From Bacteroidota bacterium (GTDB taxonomy: Bacteria > Bacteroidota > Bacteroidia > Bacteroidales > Cfx3-03), in the NCBI GenBank assembly GCA_013390605.1, contig JACAUB010000001.1, forward strand, positions 4,375,516-4,439,515: DNA of 64,000 nt, read 5' to 3'. Position 1 is the stretch's first letter. Each line of letters begins with the position of its first letter. This document shows, piece by piece, positions 18,268 through 28,700 of this stretch. The position numbers were made by a program, and so were the translations under genes. The notes under the pieces were generated by a model, which was not told the origin of the DNA, searched no databases, and worked only from the letters and a program-made list of their open reading frames with translations.

Positions 18268-19180
18268 ATTTTGAAAACAAATGGTTCATATTTAAAGACT
18301 GTACATCCTGAACGAAGAGAGAATATTGATCATTGCTCATATTCTTAACCGGCAATCTAAACTGTCCACAATCAACTCCTACAAATTTCATGAAGGCTTT
18401 ACCCGTTGCAATGCCACCATATTTTCCAAGTAGCCTAATCATATTGATAGACTGTTGTTGAAGTTTACGTGCCTCAATGATATCTCCATTATTATAAGCA
18501 TCAATCATCCTATAATAAATAGGGGCTGCATAATTAAAGGTACTTCCAACAGCACCCTTGGCGCCCAACACTAAAGCGGAAAGCATTGTCTCGTCTCTCC
18601 CCCACAACATTTCGTATTTTCCATTATCATAATTCATACAACTTAAGAAGTCCATAAAGTCTTCATGGGTGTACTTAATACCGGCAAAGTTGGGAAGCAT
18701 TAGAGCCACTTCTTTTAGAAAATCGATCATCGGAATATTTACACCGGTGAGAACAGGAATATGATAAAAATAAACCGGTATATCTGGAACAGCTTCTCCA
18801 ACCCTGGCAACAAATTCTGCAAGCTGGGTTGCACTGTCCGGCTTAAAATAAAAAGGTGCCAGTAAGGCGATCGCAGAAACACCCATCTCAACAGAAAAAA
18901 GCGCATTCTCAATACATTCAGTATATGAGGTCCCCCCAACAAGATTGATTACCCTAACGGTCTTTCTCTCTTTGTAACAGGCTGCCCAACGTTCAGTATG
19001 TTTCATTCTTTCTTTCTGTGAGAGAGAAACTCCCTCACCTGTTGAGCCATTAATAAAGGCTCCAACAATCCCATTTCGTTCAAGAAACGCATAATATGGT
19101 TCTACCATATCGAAATTCACATCCCCATTTGGAAACATTGGTGTAAAAGGAGCAGCAATTAAACCTTCAAACTTATTCAT
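18266..19180 (-). CDS. nanA: N-acetylneuraminate lyase (DapA/NanA family)
   Basis: The 304-residue protein has the class I aldolase fold of the DHDPS/NAL family. Visible are G45-S-T-G-E-G50 for the carboxylate of pyruvate, Tyr139 in Y-F-Y-H-I-P, and the Schiff-base Lys169 in G-I-K-Y-T. The enzyme splits N-acetylneuraminate to N-acetylmannosamine and pyruvate in the cytoplasm. The sialidase, mutarotase and O-acetylesterase around it favour NAL over dihydrodipicolinate synthase. No ManNAc 2-epimerase or kinase follows, so the next step must be encoded elsewhere. Confidence 0.88.
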   Translation of the reverse strand: MNKFEGLIAAPFTPMFPNGDVNFDMVEPYYAFLERNGIVGAFINGSTGEGVSLSQKERMKHTERWAACYKERKTVRVINLVGGTSYTECIENALFSVEMGVSAIALLAPFYFKPDSATQLAEFVARVGEAVPDIPVYFYHIPVLTGVNIPMIDFLKEVALMLPNFAGIKYTHEDFMDFLSCMNYDNGKYEMLWGRDETMLSALVLGAKGAVGSTFNYAAPIYYRMIDAYNNGDIIEARKLQQQSINMIRLLGKYGGIATGKAFMKFVGVDCGQFRLPVKNMSNDQYSLFVQDVQSLNMNHLFSK

Positions 19181-19228
19181 CTTATTGAATTTTTATATTG
19201 TATTAATTAGTTAATTATTATGTATCAC

Positions 19229-21412
19229 CTATGGAATGGCAGATAAAAAGGTTGAAGCGGGTAAACCATCTTCGTTTATCAAATTGCCTCTTGAAAAAGG
19301 TTTCCAGCCATATCGAACCCAATAGTATCTTTGATTTGTGATTGAAATTATTATTTTATTCCCTTTTATCTTAGCATCTACAGACCGGAAAATCTGATCA
19401 GCACCAGCCAGTTCAAACTCTCTTAATTTCTTGGCATCCGAAGTTCCAAGCTTTCGGGCATTTGAAAAAGTAAGTATTATTTTATCTTCATTTGTTTTAA
19501 TTTTATGCAATGTTGGACCAGATGCATTTACCGATTGGTGATAAACATTATGTAGTGCCAATAAACTAAATCGTTTCCCAATCTCCTTTTTCCGGGTAGG
19601 ATGGACATCAAGAGAATCACCTAAATCGCTGGTCACAATCATACCACAATAAGGAATACTTTCAGATAATTTACGTTGACTATCTCTAAATGAGGACCAG
19701 GAGGGTCGACTTAAACTGGAGAGCTGAGCAAATAGAAATGGAAGTTGTGGATTATTCCAGATATTACGCCAACTTTGAATAAGGGCAGGCAGAATCAATT
19801 CGTGTAGTTCCAAATTATGAGCATTCGACTCACCCTGATACCAAATAGTCCCTCTAATAGGGAATGGAGCTATCATCGAAATACCCGATTCAAAAATATA
19901 GGCAGGCTCAAATGGATGACGTTGTTGTGGATTATGACTTAACGCCGTATTTAAATCAACCCGCTCTCTACACCAATCTTGAATCATGTCATTCTTGCGC
20001 CAATTAGATAGAATTTCAACTAATTGTGGATGAAACTCAAGGGATTTTCTATCAATAAATGCTTCGGCAGGTGCACCTCCTACTGTAATTTGAATTACAC
20101 CTATCGGAACATTGAGTACACGATATATATCCTTTCCAAAATAATAGCCTATGGCTGAAAAATCCTTCACTGTTTCAGCTGAACATATTTCCCAGTGAGC
20201 ATTAAAGAACTCTAGTCTGTTAACTTTTTCAAGTGAAGCCGAATCCCATTTTATTGCATCGGGTCGTTTTATACCCTTTAAATTAAATAATCGAATCATG
20301 GAATTTTCAACCATAGGAAGATCTGCTTTTGCAGAGGCCGAGCGATTAAATGGGAATTCCATATTTGACTGACCTGCACAAAGCCAAACTTCGCCAATTA
20401 AAATATCTTTGATCGTTTTCCTCTCACCTTTATTAGTACTTATTTCCATTGAAAAAGGTCCTCCGGCTTTTAATCCGGGTAATAATACGCGCCAGGAGCC
20501 ATCGTCATTAACCTTGCACTGACCGGTTGCTGTACCCATTTTTACAGTTATCATTTCGCCTGCATTAGCTACACCCCATACGGGAACCTCTAAATTGCGC
20601 TGAAGAACCATGTGATCGTTAAATACCAGAGGTACTTTAAGGCCTCCAAAATCTGACGTAATAGTAGAATAGACTGTTTTTGCCAAAATAGATGCTCCTT
20701 CAACATTCGGATGCAGGGCATCTGCAAAGATATCAGGACGGTTATAGAGTGGCTTTTGAAAGTCAATCAACTTAACATCATTATGCTGGGCAACAGTTTC
20801 GATTGCTCTCTGTATTTGCCAATACCATTCGCGAGTTCCTGACTTAAATCGTGGGTGTTGATTAAATATAGGTGTTAACCGACAGATAAAAACGTGCGGT
20901 TTCTTTCCACTATTGTCAGTAAAAGAGTTTATCAACTGAGTATAATCAGATATAAATTCATCCTTATAATTGGGCCAATTTCTTGGATCAGTATCATTTA
21001 GTCCTAAATGAATGATAACAATGTTGGCTTTAAAGGCTAATGCATTTTTATAAGTATCGGTCAGTACATAAGGTCGATGCCCCTTCTTTAAAAGTGTTGT
21101 CCCACTATGCCCAAAGTTTCTAACAATATATTTATCACCTAATAATTTCTGAAGTTGTGCTGGATACGACTCAGTAACTGGATTTTTTAATCCAAAACCA
21201 TAAGTTACTGAGTTTCCAACACAGGCAATTCTAATTTTGTCCTGATCAGGATTTGATGATAGATTTTGAGTCTGTGTATTGGCAATCAATGAGAGAAAAA
21301 GAAATACAACAGTAACGGTTATTCGTCTTTCCCTTATGATGGACTGCAGAAATAAAGAATTAGAACTTAATCCCTTTTTCAAAATTTGTAGTTTATGTTT
21401 TAAATCAGACAT
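19229..21412 (-). CDS. Two-domain sialate O-acetylesterase (NanS/EstA type)
   Basis: The 727-residue protein holds two SGNH-type esterase domains. The first (about 60-255) has the nucleophile Ser68 in V-G-N-S-V-T-Y-G, the H-L-G-L-N-D block and D-A-L-H-P. The second (about 262-715) has G-Q-S-N-M-E-F, I-W-Y-Q-G-E-S-N-A and a late D-V-H-P, as in the sialate O-acetylesterase family. Two-domain enzymes of this kind in Tannerella and Bacteroides remove O-acetyl groups that block sialidases. An export signal lies at about 31-46, after an unusually long basic N-terminal extension. No other Met allows a shorter start. Confidence 0.88.
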   Translation of the reverse strand: MSDLKHKLQILKKGLSSNSLFLQSIIRERRITVTVVFLFLSLIANTQTQNLSSNPDQDKIRIACVGNSVTYGFGLKNPVTESYPAQLQKLLGDKYIVRNFGHSGTTLLKKGHRPYVLTDTYKNALAFKANIVIIHLGLNDTDPRNWPNYKDEFISDYTQLINSFTDNSGKKPHVFICRLTPIFNQHPRFKSGTREWYWQIQRAIETVAQHNDVKLIDFQKPLYNRPDIFADALHPNVEGASILAKTVYSTITSDFGGLKVPLVFNDHMVLQRNLEVPVWGVANAGEMITVKMGTATGQCKVNDDGSWRVLLPGLKAGGPFSMEISTNKGERKTIKDILIGEVWLCAGQSNMEFPFNRSASAKADLPMVENSMIRLFNLKGIKRPDAIKWDSASLEKVNRLEFFNAHWEICSAETVKDFSAIGYYFGKDIYRVLNVPIGVIQITVGGAPAEAFIDRKSLEFHPQLVEILSNWRKNDMIQDWCRERVDLNTALSHNPQQRHPFEPAYIFESGISMIAPFPIRGTIWYQGESNAHNLELHELILPALIQSWRNIWNNPQLPFLFAQLSSLSRPSWSSFRDSQRKLSESIPYCGMIVTSDLGDSLDVHPTRKKEIGKRFSLLALHNVYHQSVNASGPTLHKIKTNEDKIILTFSNARKLGTSDAKKLREFELAGADQIFRSVDAKIKGNKIIISITNQRYYWVRYGWKPFSRGNLINEDGLPASTFLSAIP

Positions 21413-21432
21413 AGTCTAATGATTTCAGATTA

Positions 21433-23556
21433 TTAATCTTTTAGTTTGAAGTCGGGTGTAACACCAAACTGAAGGCCGGTTACTTCCCGAACATTTAAGC
21501 CGGTTACCTCTACCGGAATAAATGTAAACATCCATTTCCAGGAGGATCCCCCTTGTGGGACTTTCAAAAGGATTTCATTCACCCCTTTTTTAAGATGGAT
21601 TGTAGAAGGTTCGCGATAAAAATAGTCTTCATCAAAAAATGGAGTTTCATCTGATTGAGCGGATAAGCCAGGATGCTTCCATATGGGTGGAGCAATTTCT
21701 TCTTTGTTCACCCAAACCTTAGGATGTGTAGTGTGCCATTGCCCCTGTTGGGGAAGTGGTCCTCCACGCCTACCTGAACGCGACCAACCCTGAAAGCCAA
21801 TCCAACATCCAACTGATTGATTAATTGGAGAGTATATATATGAAAGCGCGTAAACAGTACCCTCTTTTTCTTTGATAGGTGAAGGCCAACCAAAATGATG
21901 TTTGAGATTTATAGTACCGCCATATAGCAAGGAATCCCGCCATCTATATTCTTTTCCTTCAATATTATATAAACTCTTTATTCCTTCTTGCTCTATTGGA
22001 AAGACACACGTTAAGTCACCTTTATGATCAAATGGCCCAATGATTTTCCAAACAACCTGAGTGTTTTTAATATAGGGAAATGGTTTATCCTTAAAATAAA
22101 GATTTCGGTGTTGTATCAACCTTTCCTCAAAATTCCGAAACTGAACATACGCTTGGGTTCCGGGTTGTGGAAAAGTTGAAAGATACTTCTGTCCATTCTC
22201 TAATGAGTTTCCGGTCCAGGCTGATTCACTATAGGTTACTATTCCGGGATAGACTGGATTTTGCTTAACAACATTACATTCGTCAAGCAGCATATTGTCG
22301 TTCCAACAACAAAGTATTCCTCCAAGACGAAGTGAATCACCTTTTGGGGCTTGACAAATCTGATCAAAAAACAATAATCCCATTCCATTTAACGGGTCAA
22401 GATGGTTTAAATAATTCAGCCTCGAATCCAAATATTGATGGCCAGATAATGGTCTACCAGCAGTCGACCAAAGCTGGGTTATAGAATAAGTATCTTCTTT
22501 AATATTGAATCCGGGTCGCCATAGAATAGGTTGTCGACCTCGCGCTTTAACTTGTGCTATTACAGCTGGCAACAGATCATCAGCAGGTTTTTCATTCCCA
22601 TCAACTTCATCAGTGCCAATATGTAGATACGGCATTTGTTCTACTGAAACCAAATCGCAAAGTTCATTAATCAAATTCAAAAAGATCTGTTTAACACGAG
22701 GCTCGCTCATTCTTTCAATACCAAAAGCTTTTCGGAAAGCCAAAGTGTGACCCGGAATATCCAATTCAGGAACCAATACAATCTTCCGTTCAGAACAATA
22801 TCTTACCAAGTCAAGAAATTCTGTTTGCGAATAAAACATACCTGGTTTTCTGGAAGTCGCGGATGGAGATTGTAGTTGTGGATATCTTTTGCTCTCCAAA
22901 CGCCAACCTGGATTGTCAGTAACATGGAAATGGAAGAGATTCAGTTTATAATTGGACATCACATCAATCTGCTCTTTTAAGAACTTAGGCGACATGTAAT
23001 TACGACCTACATCTTGCATAAAACCTCTGACTGAGAACGCGGGCCAATCTGTAATAGTGCAACCCCTAAAAAAGTTTATCTGATTATCTTTAGAAGCGAT
23101 CTGTTTCAGGGTTTGGATAGCATAAAAGAGGCCTTTTGAGCTAGTTGCTTTTATTAAGATAGATTGTGATTCAATGTCTAGTGTATATCCTTCATCAACA
23201 TTATTAAGCACACCAGAAATTGATGGAACAATCTGTAGCCTTATACTCTTTACTATTTCCTTTGAGTTATTAAGCAGACTTAATTTTTTAATATCAGAAT
23301 ACGATTGAACCTCCTTTATATCAGATAACTTAACTCCATTCTCTGTTAAAAGTCTTATTAACTGCAATACAGTTTGATTCTGCGATAGCCCTTTCCCTTC
23401 AAGAATTATATTAATACCTCCCTTTAATTCAAATCGGTTTGCTTTCCATTCTGCTTTTTTTGGCAAAGGAATCAAAGAAGGAATCTTTTCACTTTTTCCA
23501 TTTAAAGAAGAAAAAAAGCAACAGATAAAGAGCAGATGGTAAAATAGCTTTCTCAT
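21433..23556 (-). CDS. GH20 beta-N-acetylhexosaminidase, exported
   Basis: The 707-residue protein has a signal peptide (1-21). A GH20 N-terminal alpha/beta domain includes P-S-L-I-P-L-P-K-K. The catalytic barrel carries F-H-F-H-V-T-D-N-P-G-W and the Asp-Glu pair in L-H-I-G-T-D-E-V-D, the residues that use the substrate's acetamido group. A C-terminal beta-rich part of about 200 residues follows. It removes terminal GlcNAc or GalNAc from glycans, acting after sialic acid is taken off. It lies between the sialidase and the esterase in the minus operon. Confidence 0.88.
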   Translation of the reverse strand: MRKLFYHLLFICCFFSSLNGKSEKIPSLIPLPKKAEWKANRFELKGGINIILEGKGLSQNQTVLQLIRLLTENGVKLSDIKEVQSYSDIKKLSLLNNSKEIVKSIRLQIVPSISGVLNNVDEGYTLDIESQSILIKATSSKGLFYAIQTLKQIASKDNQINFFRGCTITDWPAFSVRGFMQDVGRNYMSPKFLKEQIDVMSNYKLNLFHFHVTDNPGWRLESKRYPQLQSPSATSRKPGMFYSQTEFLDLVRYCSERKIVLVPELDIPGHTLAFRKAFGIERMSEPRVKQIFLNLINELCDLVSVEQMPYLHIGTDEVDGNEKPADDLLPAVIAQVKARGRQPILWRPGFNIKEDTYSITQLWSTAGRPLSGHQYLDSRLNYLNHLDPLNGMGLLFFDQICQAPKGDSLRLGGILCCWNDNMLLDECNVVKQNPVYPGIVTYSESAWTGNSLENGQKYLSTFPQPGTQAYVQFRNFEERLIQHRNLYFKDKPFPYIKNTQVVWKIIGPFDHKGDLTCVFPIEQEGIKSLYNIEGKEYRWRDSLLYGGTINLKHHFGWPSPIKEKEGTVYALSYIYSPINQSVGCWIGFQGWSRSGRRGGPLPQQGQWHTTHPKVWVNKEEIAPPIWKHPGLSAQSDETPFFDEDYFYREPSTIHLKKGVNEILLKVPQGGSSWKWMFTFIPVEVTGLNVREVTGLQFGVTPDFKLKD

Positions 23557-23627
23557 TTTTATCTTGTAATTAAGAAATCAACATCTTATTGATACCCTAA
23601 CCGTTAAATTATATAGATTGCTTAAAA

Positions 23628-25295
23628 TCAATTGTTAAATTTTCTTTTAGGGGAGGCTTTCTGAATATCCAACCCTTTCAACACATCTGAAACAGGAACC
23701 TTTTGAAAGAACAGATCCTTCACTCCTTCATAGAGAATTCCCAATGTATTACCATCAATCATGGTCAAACAGGAATAGCCATATCCCTCTTCAGAATTCA
23801 ATTCGAGCTGATATTCTAAAGGCCAGGTATTCCCTTCATCAAGGCTGGCCTTAATTGTCATATTCGATCGTGTCGTTTTATTATTAGGATTAGAAAAGAA
23901 AAGAACATGTTTTGAAACTCCGCCAATATCTATGGTGGTGCCGATTAAACTTGCCATACAATTACTCTCAGGTAATGCTGAATTTGATGATGAATGCGTA
24001 GTCCAGGTGAGCCCCAAATCTTTTGTTGTTGCAACAGCCCTCCCATTTTTATCCCCTTTTTCAGTTCTGTTTCTATCATCGCGCATGTTAAGCATTAAGC
24101 TTCCATCCTTCAACTGTACAACCTGAGACTCGGTGGTATTTGACTTTGCACCTATTCCAGAAGTCCAGGTAGCCCCATGATCTTTACTGTAGATCAACGT
24201 TGAAAAAGGAACCTGATTTGCATCTTTATATTGTGCCGGAAAAACAAGTGTTCCATCTTCCAATGTTATGCCCATTCCCGGGCCTTGAAAGAATAAATAC
24301 CATGCTGGATTTTTAACCATTTCTGTGATGTTGATAGGTTTTGACCAGGTTAGACCATCATCTTCACTTTTTACCAATACAAATTGTCCTGTCTGTTCAG
24401 GACTCAATCCTGGTTTTGAATATCCCCAAGCAGTTTTACCAGGATTTCCATGAAACCAAAGAGCAGCAACCCATATCGTATTTGTTATTCTATCAACCAA
24501 AACACAGGGATCACCAATACCATTCTCAGCATTTGGTTTTCCTCCCCATTCACCCATATCCATTATCACCTTCATTAGATCCCAAGTCTTTCCGCCATCC
24601 AGGCTTCTACTCATTCCAATATTAATATCGCCCTGAAGATCTCCACTATTTAAGTATCTATTGTCGTAAACGGCAACTAGTGTCCCTTTATTTGTTGTAA
24701 CGAACCCTGGAATACGATAAGTATCGCATTGATCCTGACCTGCCGCACACAAAATCTTTGCAAACCTGAAAACAGGTAAAGAACTCATGTCCATTTTATT
24801 CAAGACATTATCAGAGAAGGTAAAAGCTAAATTTTCAAATTGTAGCTTTCCTATCAGATCGGCATTAGGCTTTGGAATTATTATAATTTGTATTTGATTT
24901 TCTCCAGAAACCAAACTTGCACTCATCTTTAATAAAGAGGATAATTTTGGTTGAACCACGCTTCCTATCAAATTCCTTTTATGGCTCCCATTAATCAACT
25001 GTGTACAATAAAATTTAATCTCTGCAATATTATCAATAGTGCTTTCTGAAGAAAACACACAAGAGATTTTATTTATCGCACACGGATCCCCTGTTGAAGG
25101 GATTATAATCTTAACAGACACAATTTCAGTCTCACTCTTATTAACAAATATGGGAATGTTTTTAGCCTCTATTGTAATTTGCTTTTTCTGAGGTCCACTT
25201 AGCGTTGAACCTATTGCATTTTCTTTCTTACATGAGGAAAATACGATTACAAAAATTATAGTTATCCAAACATTTATACGATTAACCTTTTTCAT
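23628..25295 (-). CDS. GH33 sialidase, lipoprotein, first gene of the minus operon
   Basis: The 555-residue protein starts with a lipoprotein signal ending at F-S-S-C (Cys22 region). A beta-sandwich N-terminal domain runs to about residue 180. The six-bladed propeller carries the Y-R-I-P motif (Arg of the carboxylate-binding triad) and five Asp-boxes: S-L-D-G-G-K-T-W, S-E-D-D-G-L-T-W, S-K-D-H-G-A-T-W, T-K-D-L-G-L-T-W and S-L-D-E-G-N-T-W. It cleaves terminal sialic acid from glycoconjugates at the cell surface or in the periplasm. It is nearest to the promoter and operator at 25427-25455. Confidence 0.92.
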   Translation of the reverse strand: MKKVNRINVWITIIFVIVFSSCKKENAIGSTLSGPQKKQITIEAKNIPIFVNKSETEIVSVKIIIPSTGDPCAINKISCVFSSESTIDNIAEIKFYCTQLINGSHKRNLIGSVVQPKLSSLLKMSASLVSGENQIQIIIIPKPNADLIGKLQFENLAFTFSDNVLNKMDMSSLPVFRFAKILCAAGQDQCDTYRIPGFVTTNKGTLVAVYDNRYLNSGDLQGDINIGMSRSLDGGKTWDLMKVIMDMGEWGGKPNAENGIGDPCVLVDRITNTIWVAALWFHGNPGKTAWGYSKPGLSPEQTGQFVLVKSEDDGLTWSKPINITEMVKNPAWYLFFQGPGMGITLEDGTLVFPAQYKDANQVPFSTLIYSKDHGATWTSGIGAKSNTTESQVVQLKDGSLMLNMRDDRNRTEKGDKNGRAVATTKDLGLTWTTHSSSNSALPESNCMASLIGTTIDIGGVSKHVLFFSNPNNKTTRSNMTIKASLDEGNTWPLEYQLELNSEEGYGYSCLTMIDGNTLGILYEGVKDLFFQKVPVSDVLKGLDIQKASPKRKFNN

Positions 25296-25426
25296 AGCTT
25301 TTAATTGCTTCTTTAGTAATAAAAACGAATTGATTTTAAAACGATTCTATCCATTTCACTATTCTACCCATGCATATGTCAGAATAATGATTTCACGTCA
25401 GGAGATATTGTAAAACTTAATTGCAT

Positions 25427-25439
25427 TATGTATTACATA
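25427..25439. promoter_or_regulatory. Palindromic operator, site 2 (GntR/FadR-type)
   Basis: TATGTATTACATA is a perfect 5-bp-arm palindrome with a 3-base centre. It lies 8 bases beyond the leftward -7 box at 25448-25455, so it covers the start of transcription of the sialidase operon. Confidence 0.65.
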
Positions 25440-25447
25440 TCAGAGAC

Positions 25448-25455
25448 CAAAAATA
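25448..25455 (-). promoter_or_regulatory. -7 box for the sialidase operon
   Basis: The minus strand reads TATTTTTG, matching TAnnTTTG. The leader to the sialidase ATG would be about 150 bases, the same length as for the creatininase operon. Confidence 0.45.
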
Positions 25456-25710
25456 AGATATATTTTTTCACCTCCAGCATCTACTTGAAAAAAAATATTT
25501 CTAGTGTAGTTTTTCTTCTTGTCATTTTACTTAAAGCAAAATACTCTATAAAATATTTTATCAAGTTGTTTAACCCTCATTATTTTTTTTAAATTTATTA
25601 TAGTGTTGTTTTACTGATTTTTAACTAAATTTTTAGACTCAAAAGGAGCTTTACGGAAAAAATATCTTCCACTTTCGCCAAAAATAATGTAAAATCCATA
25701 AAAATGATTG

Positions 25711-25718
25711 TATATTTG
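25711..25718 (+). promoter_or_regulatory. -7 box for susC
   Basis: TATATTTG matches TAnnTTTG, 66 bases before the susC ATG. Operator site 3 begins 7 bases after it. Confidence 0.5.
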
Positions 25719-25725
25719 TCATCAC

Positions 25726-25742
25726 ATTATGTATAACATAAT
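25726..25742. promoter_or_regulatory. Palindromic operator, site 3 (GntR/FadR-type)
   Basis: ATTATGTATAACATAAT has perfect 7-bp arms around a 3-base centre and is the best of the three sites. It spans the predicted transcription start of susC. Confidence 0.7.
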
Positions 25743-25784
25743 ACATGTAATATTCTTAATCAATAATCAATTCTTATCTCGATC

Positions 25785-28700
25785 ATGAAAAAGGTTTACA
25801 AATGTTTCCGCATCTTGTTGCTGCTTTTATTTGCTATCACAATTAGTAGCAGTGCTTTTGCCCAAAGAAAGGTAAGTGGCAAAGTAACTAGTGCAACAGA
25901 TGGTCAATCACTACCCGGAGTTACCGTTGCCGCAAAAGGAACTACCGTGGTTACAGTAACTGATATTAATGGTGTTTTCACTATTAATTTACCAAAGAGT
26001 GCATCTGCGCTTGTTTTCACCAGCATTGGCTTTGTTTCAGAAACGATTCTCATTGATAACCGTGCTGAATATTCCATTTCACTAAAAGAAGATCATAAAC
26101 TCCTCGACGAAGTAGTTGTAGTAGGATATGGGAAACAATCGCGTGCCTTACTAACAACATCGGTATCAAAATTAGATACAAAAACGCTCAAAAGTGTCAG
26201 TTTGGCAAATCCAGGACAAGCACTCCAAGGTACTGTATCTGGACTCAGAGTAATTAACACAACCGGACAACCGGGAGCCTTACCGAGTATTCTTTTACGT
26301 GGAGGGGCATCTATCAATAGTCCGGGATCACCACTTGTTGTAGTAGATGGTGTTATTCGCTCTTTGGGAGATATCAACCCATCCGATATTGAATCTATTC
26401 AGGTTCTAAAGGATGCAGCATCAACAGCTATTTATGGAGCACGTGCTAACAATGGAGTAATCTTAGTTACTACAAATCAAGGAAAAGCCGGTGTATCCGA
26501 GATATCATATTCAGTTAAGACCGGAATGAATCAAAGAAGAGAAGAATACAATTACTTAAACGCAAAAGATTATCTCTATTATAATCGTTTAGGCAATAAA
26601 TATACAGGAAGAACACTTCTTCAAACTGACCAATCCAATGGGTATGGTACTGCGGGTAGTAATCAAAAAATATTTGATTTAACCAAAATAACCAGTTCAA
26701 ATCGTTCGCAGTTTCAATCATTATTAAATAATGGCTATCAATGGATGATTGATTCATATAATAATACAGATACCTTGATGTTCAAAGATCACGGCGGCAA
26801 GGTTGGAGCAGCTGCATTTAATAATAATGTTTATACGCAAGATCATTTCTTATCATTTACAGGCGCAAATGAAAAAGGAAAATTCTCATCAAGTTTAGGA
26901 TATTACACAGAAGACGGATTAGTAGTTTCAACAAAATATCAAAGAATAACAGGAACGCTGAATGGCTCTTACATGGTAAAAAAGAATCTGGAGGTATTTG
27001 GCGGATTAAACTTTTCTGATTCAAAACAACCTCCATTATGGACCTCGGAAGCGAACTTATTTTATCGCACAATGAGTTTATGGCCAACATATAATCCATG
27101 GGATGCTAATGGAAATCCTACTGCGGGAGCCGGATCCTCTGATGGAAATCCACTTTATTGGATAAGTAAGCTCATCAAGAAGAATGATACACGTCGCTCT
27201 ACCTATAATGTAGGCGCAAAATGGGAATTATTACCTTCATTGTTCCTAAAAGCTACCGCAAATGTATATTATTACGATTATACTGCCGAAGACTTCAATA
27301 AACAATACCAGGCACAAACAGCTGCAAATCCGACTACTGATCGTGTAGCTGATGCTGAATATGCCACTACCTTAACACAACAGCACAACATTACCCTAGA
27401 TTATAAAAAAAGTTTTGGCAAACATAACTTAAGCTTCTTAGTTGGTGGAGAGTATTACGACAGTTATTCTTTTGACTTCTATGCATCAGGAGATAAAGCG
27501 CCTACCGATGATATCCAAACACTAAATGCTATTACAGAAAAGCTTTCCATAACCTCAACAAAAACAGAATCAAAAATAGTCTCAGGTTTTGGCCGTTTTA
27601 ACTACGACTTCGACGGAAAGTACCTTTTTTCTGCCGTTACACGCTATGATGGAATTTCAAAATTAGCTACAAAAAATCAATGGGGCTTTTTCCCAGGTGT
27701 CTCTTTTGGCTGGAATGCACATCAGGAAGAATTCTTCAAAAGCTCATCGATAAGCGAATATGTTAATACCTTAAAACCAAGAATTAGTTACGGGGTAAAT
27801 GGTAACGTCTCTGGCGTAGGCGATTACGAAGTTCAAGGTGGATATGGAACGCAAACCTTGTATAATGGCAAACTGGGATTTTTGAACACCGGACTTGTAA
27901 ACAATGATCTTAGATGGGAAAAAAGTACTTCATTTGAAGCTGGTCTTGATTTAGGTCTGTTAAAAAATAAAGTAACCTTAGTTGTTGATTATTTTAATCG
28001 TACAACGAGTGATTTATTAACCTATCTGGCTCTACCCGGTTATACTGGATTTGACCAATTCAGAACCAATTTAGGATCCTTAAGAAACAGAGGTTTTGAA
28101 ATTGAAGCAAATGTAAATGTTTTAAGGCTTAAGAATGGCTTAACATGGGATGTTAGTTTCAATGCATCAACAGTTAAGAATAAGATCATAAAACTGCCGT
28201 ATAATGGCGTTGCAAATAATCGACAGGGAGGAATGCAAGTATACGATCCATCGTCTAAACAAGTCATTTGGGTAGGTGGATATCAAGAAGGTGGCACACT
28301 TGGAGATGTATATGCTTATCAACAAGAACGCATTCTAAAAGACCAAAACGATGTCAATAACAGTGCGGGAAAACGTTATGATAAGATCGCAGAACTATTA
28401 GGGCCTACGCTCTGGAATGATCCAACGGTTTCGAAAACAGGAAGGAAACAAATTGAGCCGGGAGATGTACTTTGGGCAGATTTAGATCATAATGACACAA
28501 TCGACTCACGCGACCGTGTTAAAGTTGGCAATATCAATCCAAAATGGACAGGTGGATTTTCATCAACTCTAGCATATAAAGGATTCTCATTATTTGCCAG
28601 ATTTGATTATTCTATTGGCCAGCTTATATACAACGATGTTCTCGCCAGAACATACGGACAGTATCAGGGAACTTTTAATATGACGGACTTAGTATTACAA

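Larger units (their letters stand above)
25296..25784. other. Divergent control region of the sialic-acid locus
   Basis: This 489-base region lies between the leftward sialidase operon and rightward susC. It holds two palindromic operators and two oppositely directed -7 boxes. The mirror arrangement puts each operator about 15 bases downstream of its own -7 box, across the likely transcription start. Long A/T runs fill the rest, and no ORF is present. Confidence 0.7.

Noticed and set aside
18266..19180. Dihydrodipicolinate synthase (dapA)
   Set aside because: Same superfamily, but placement in an operon with sialidase, sialate esterase and sialate mutarotase favours N-acetylneuraminate lyase.
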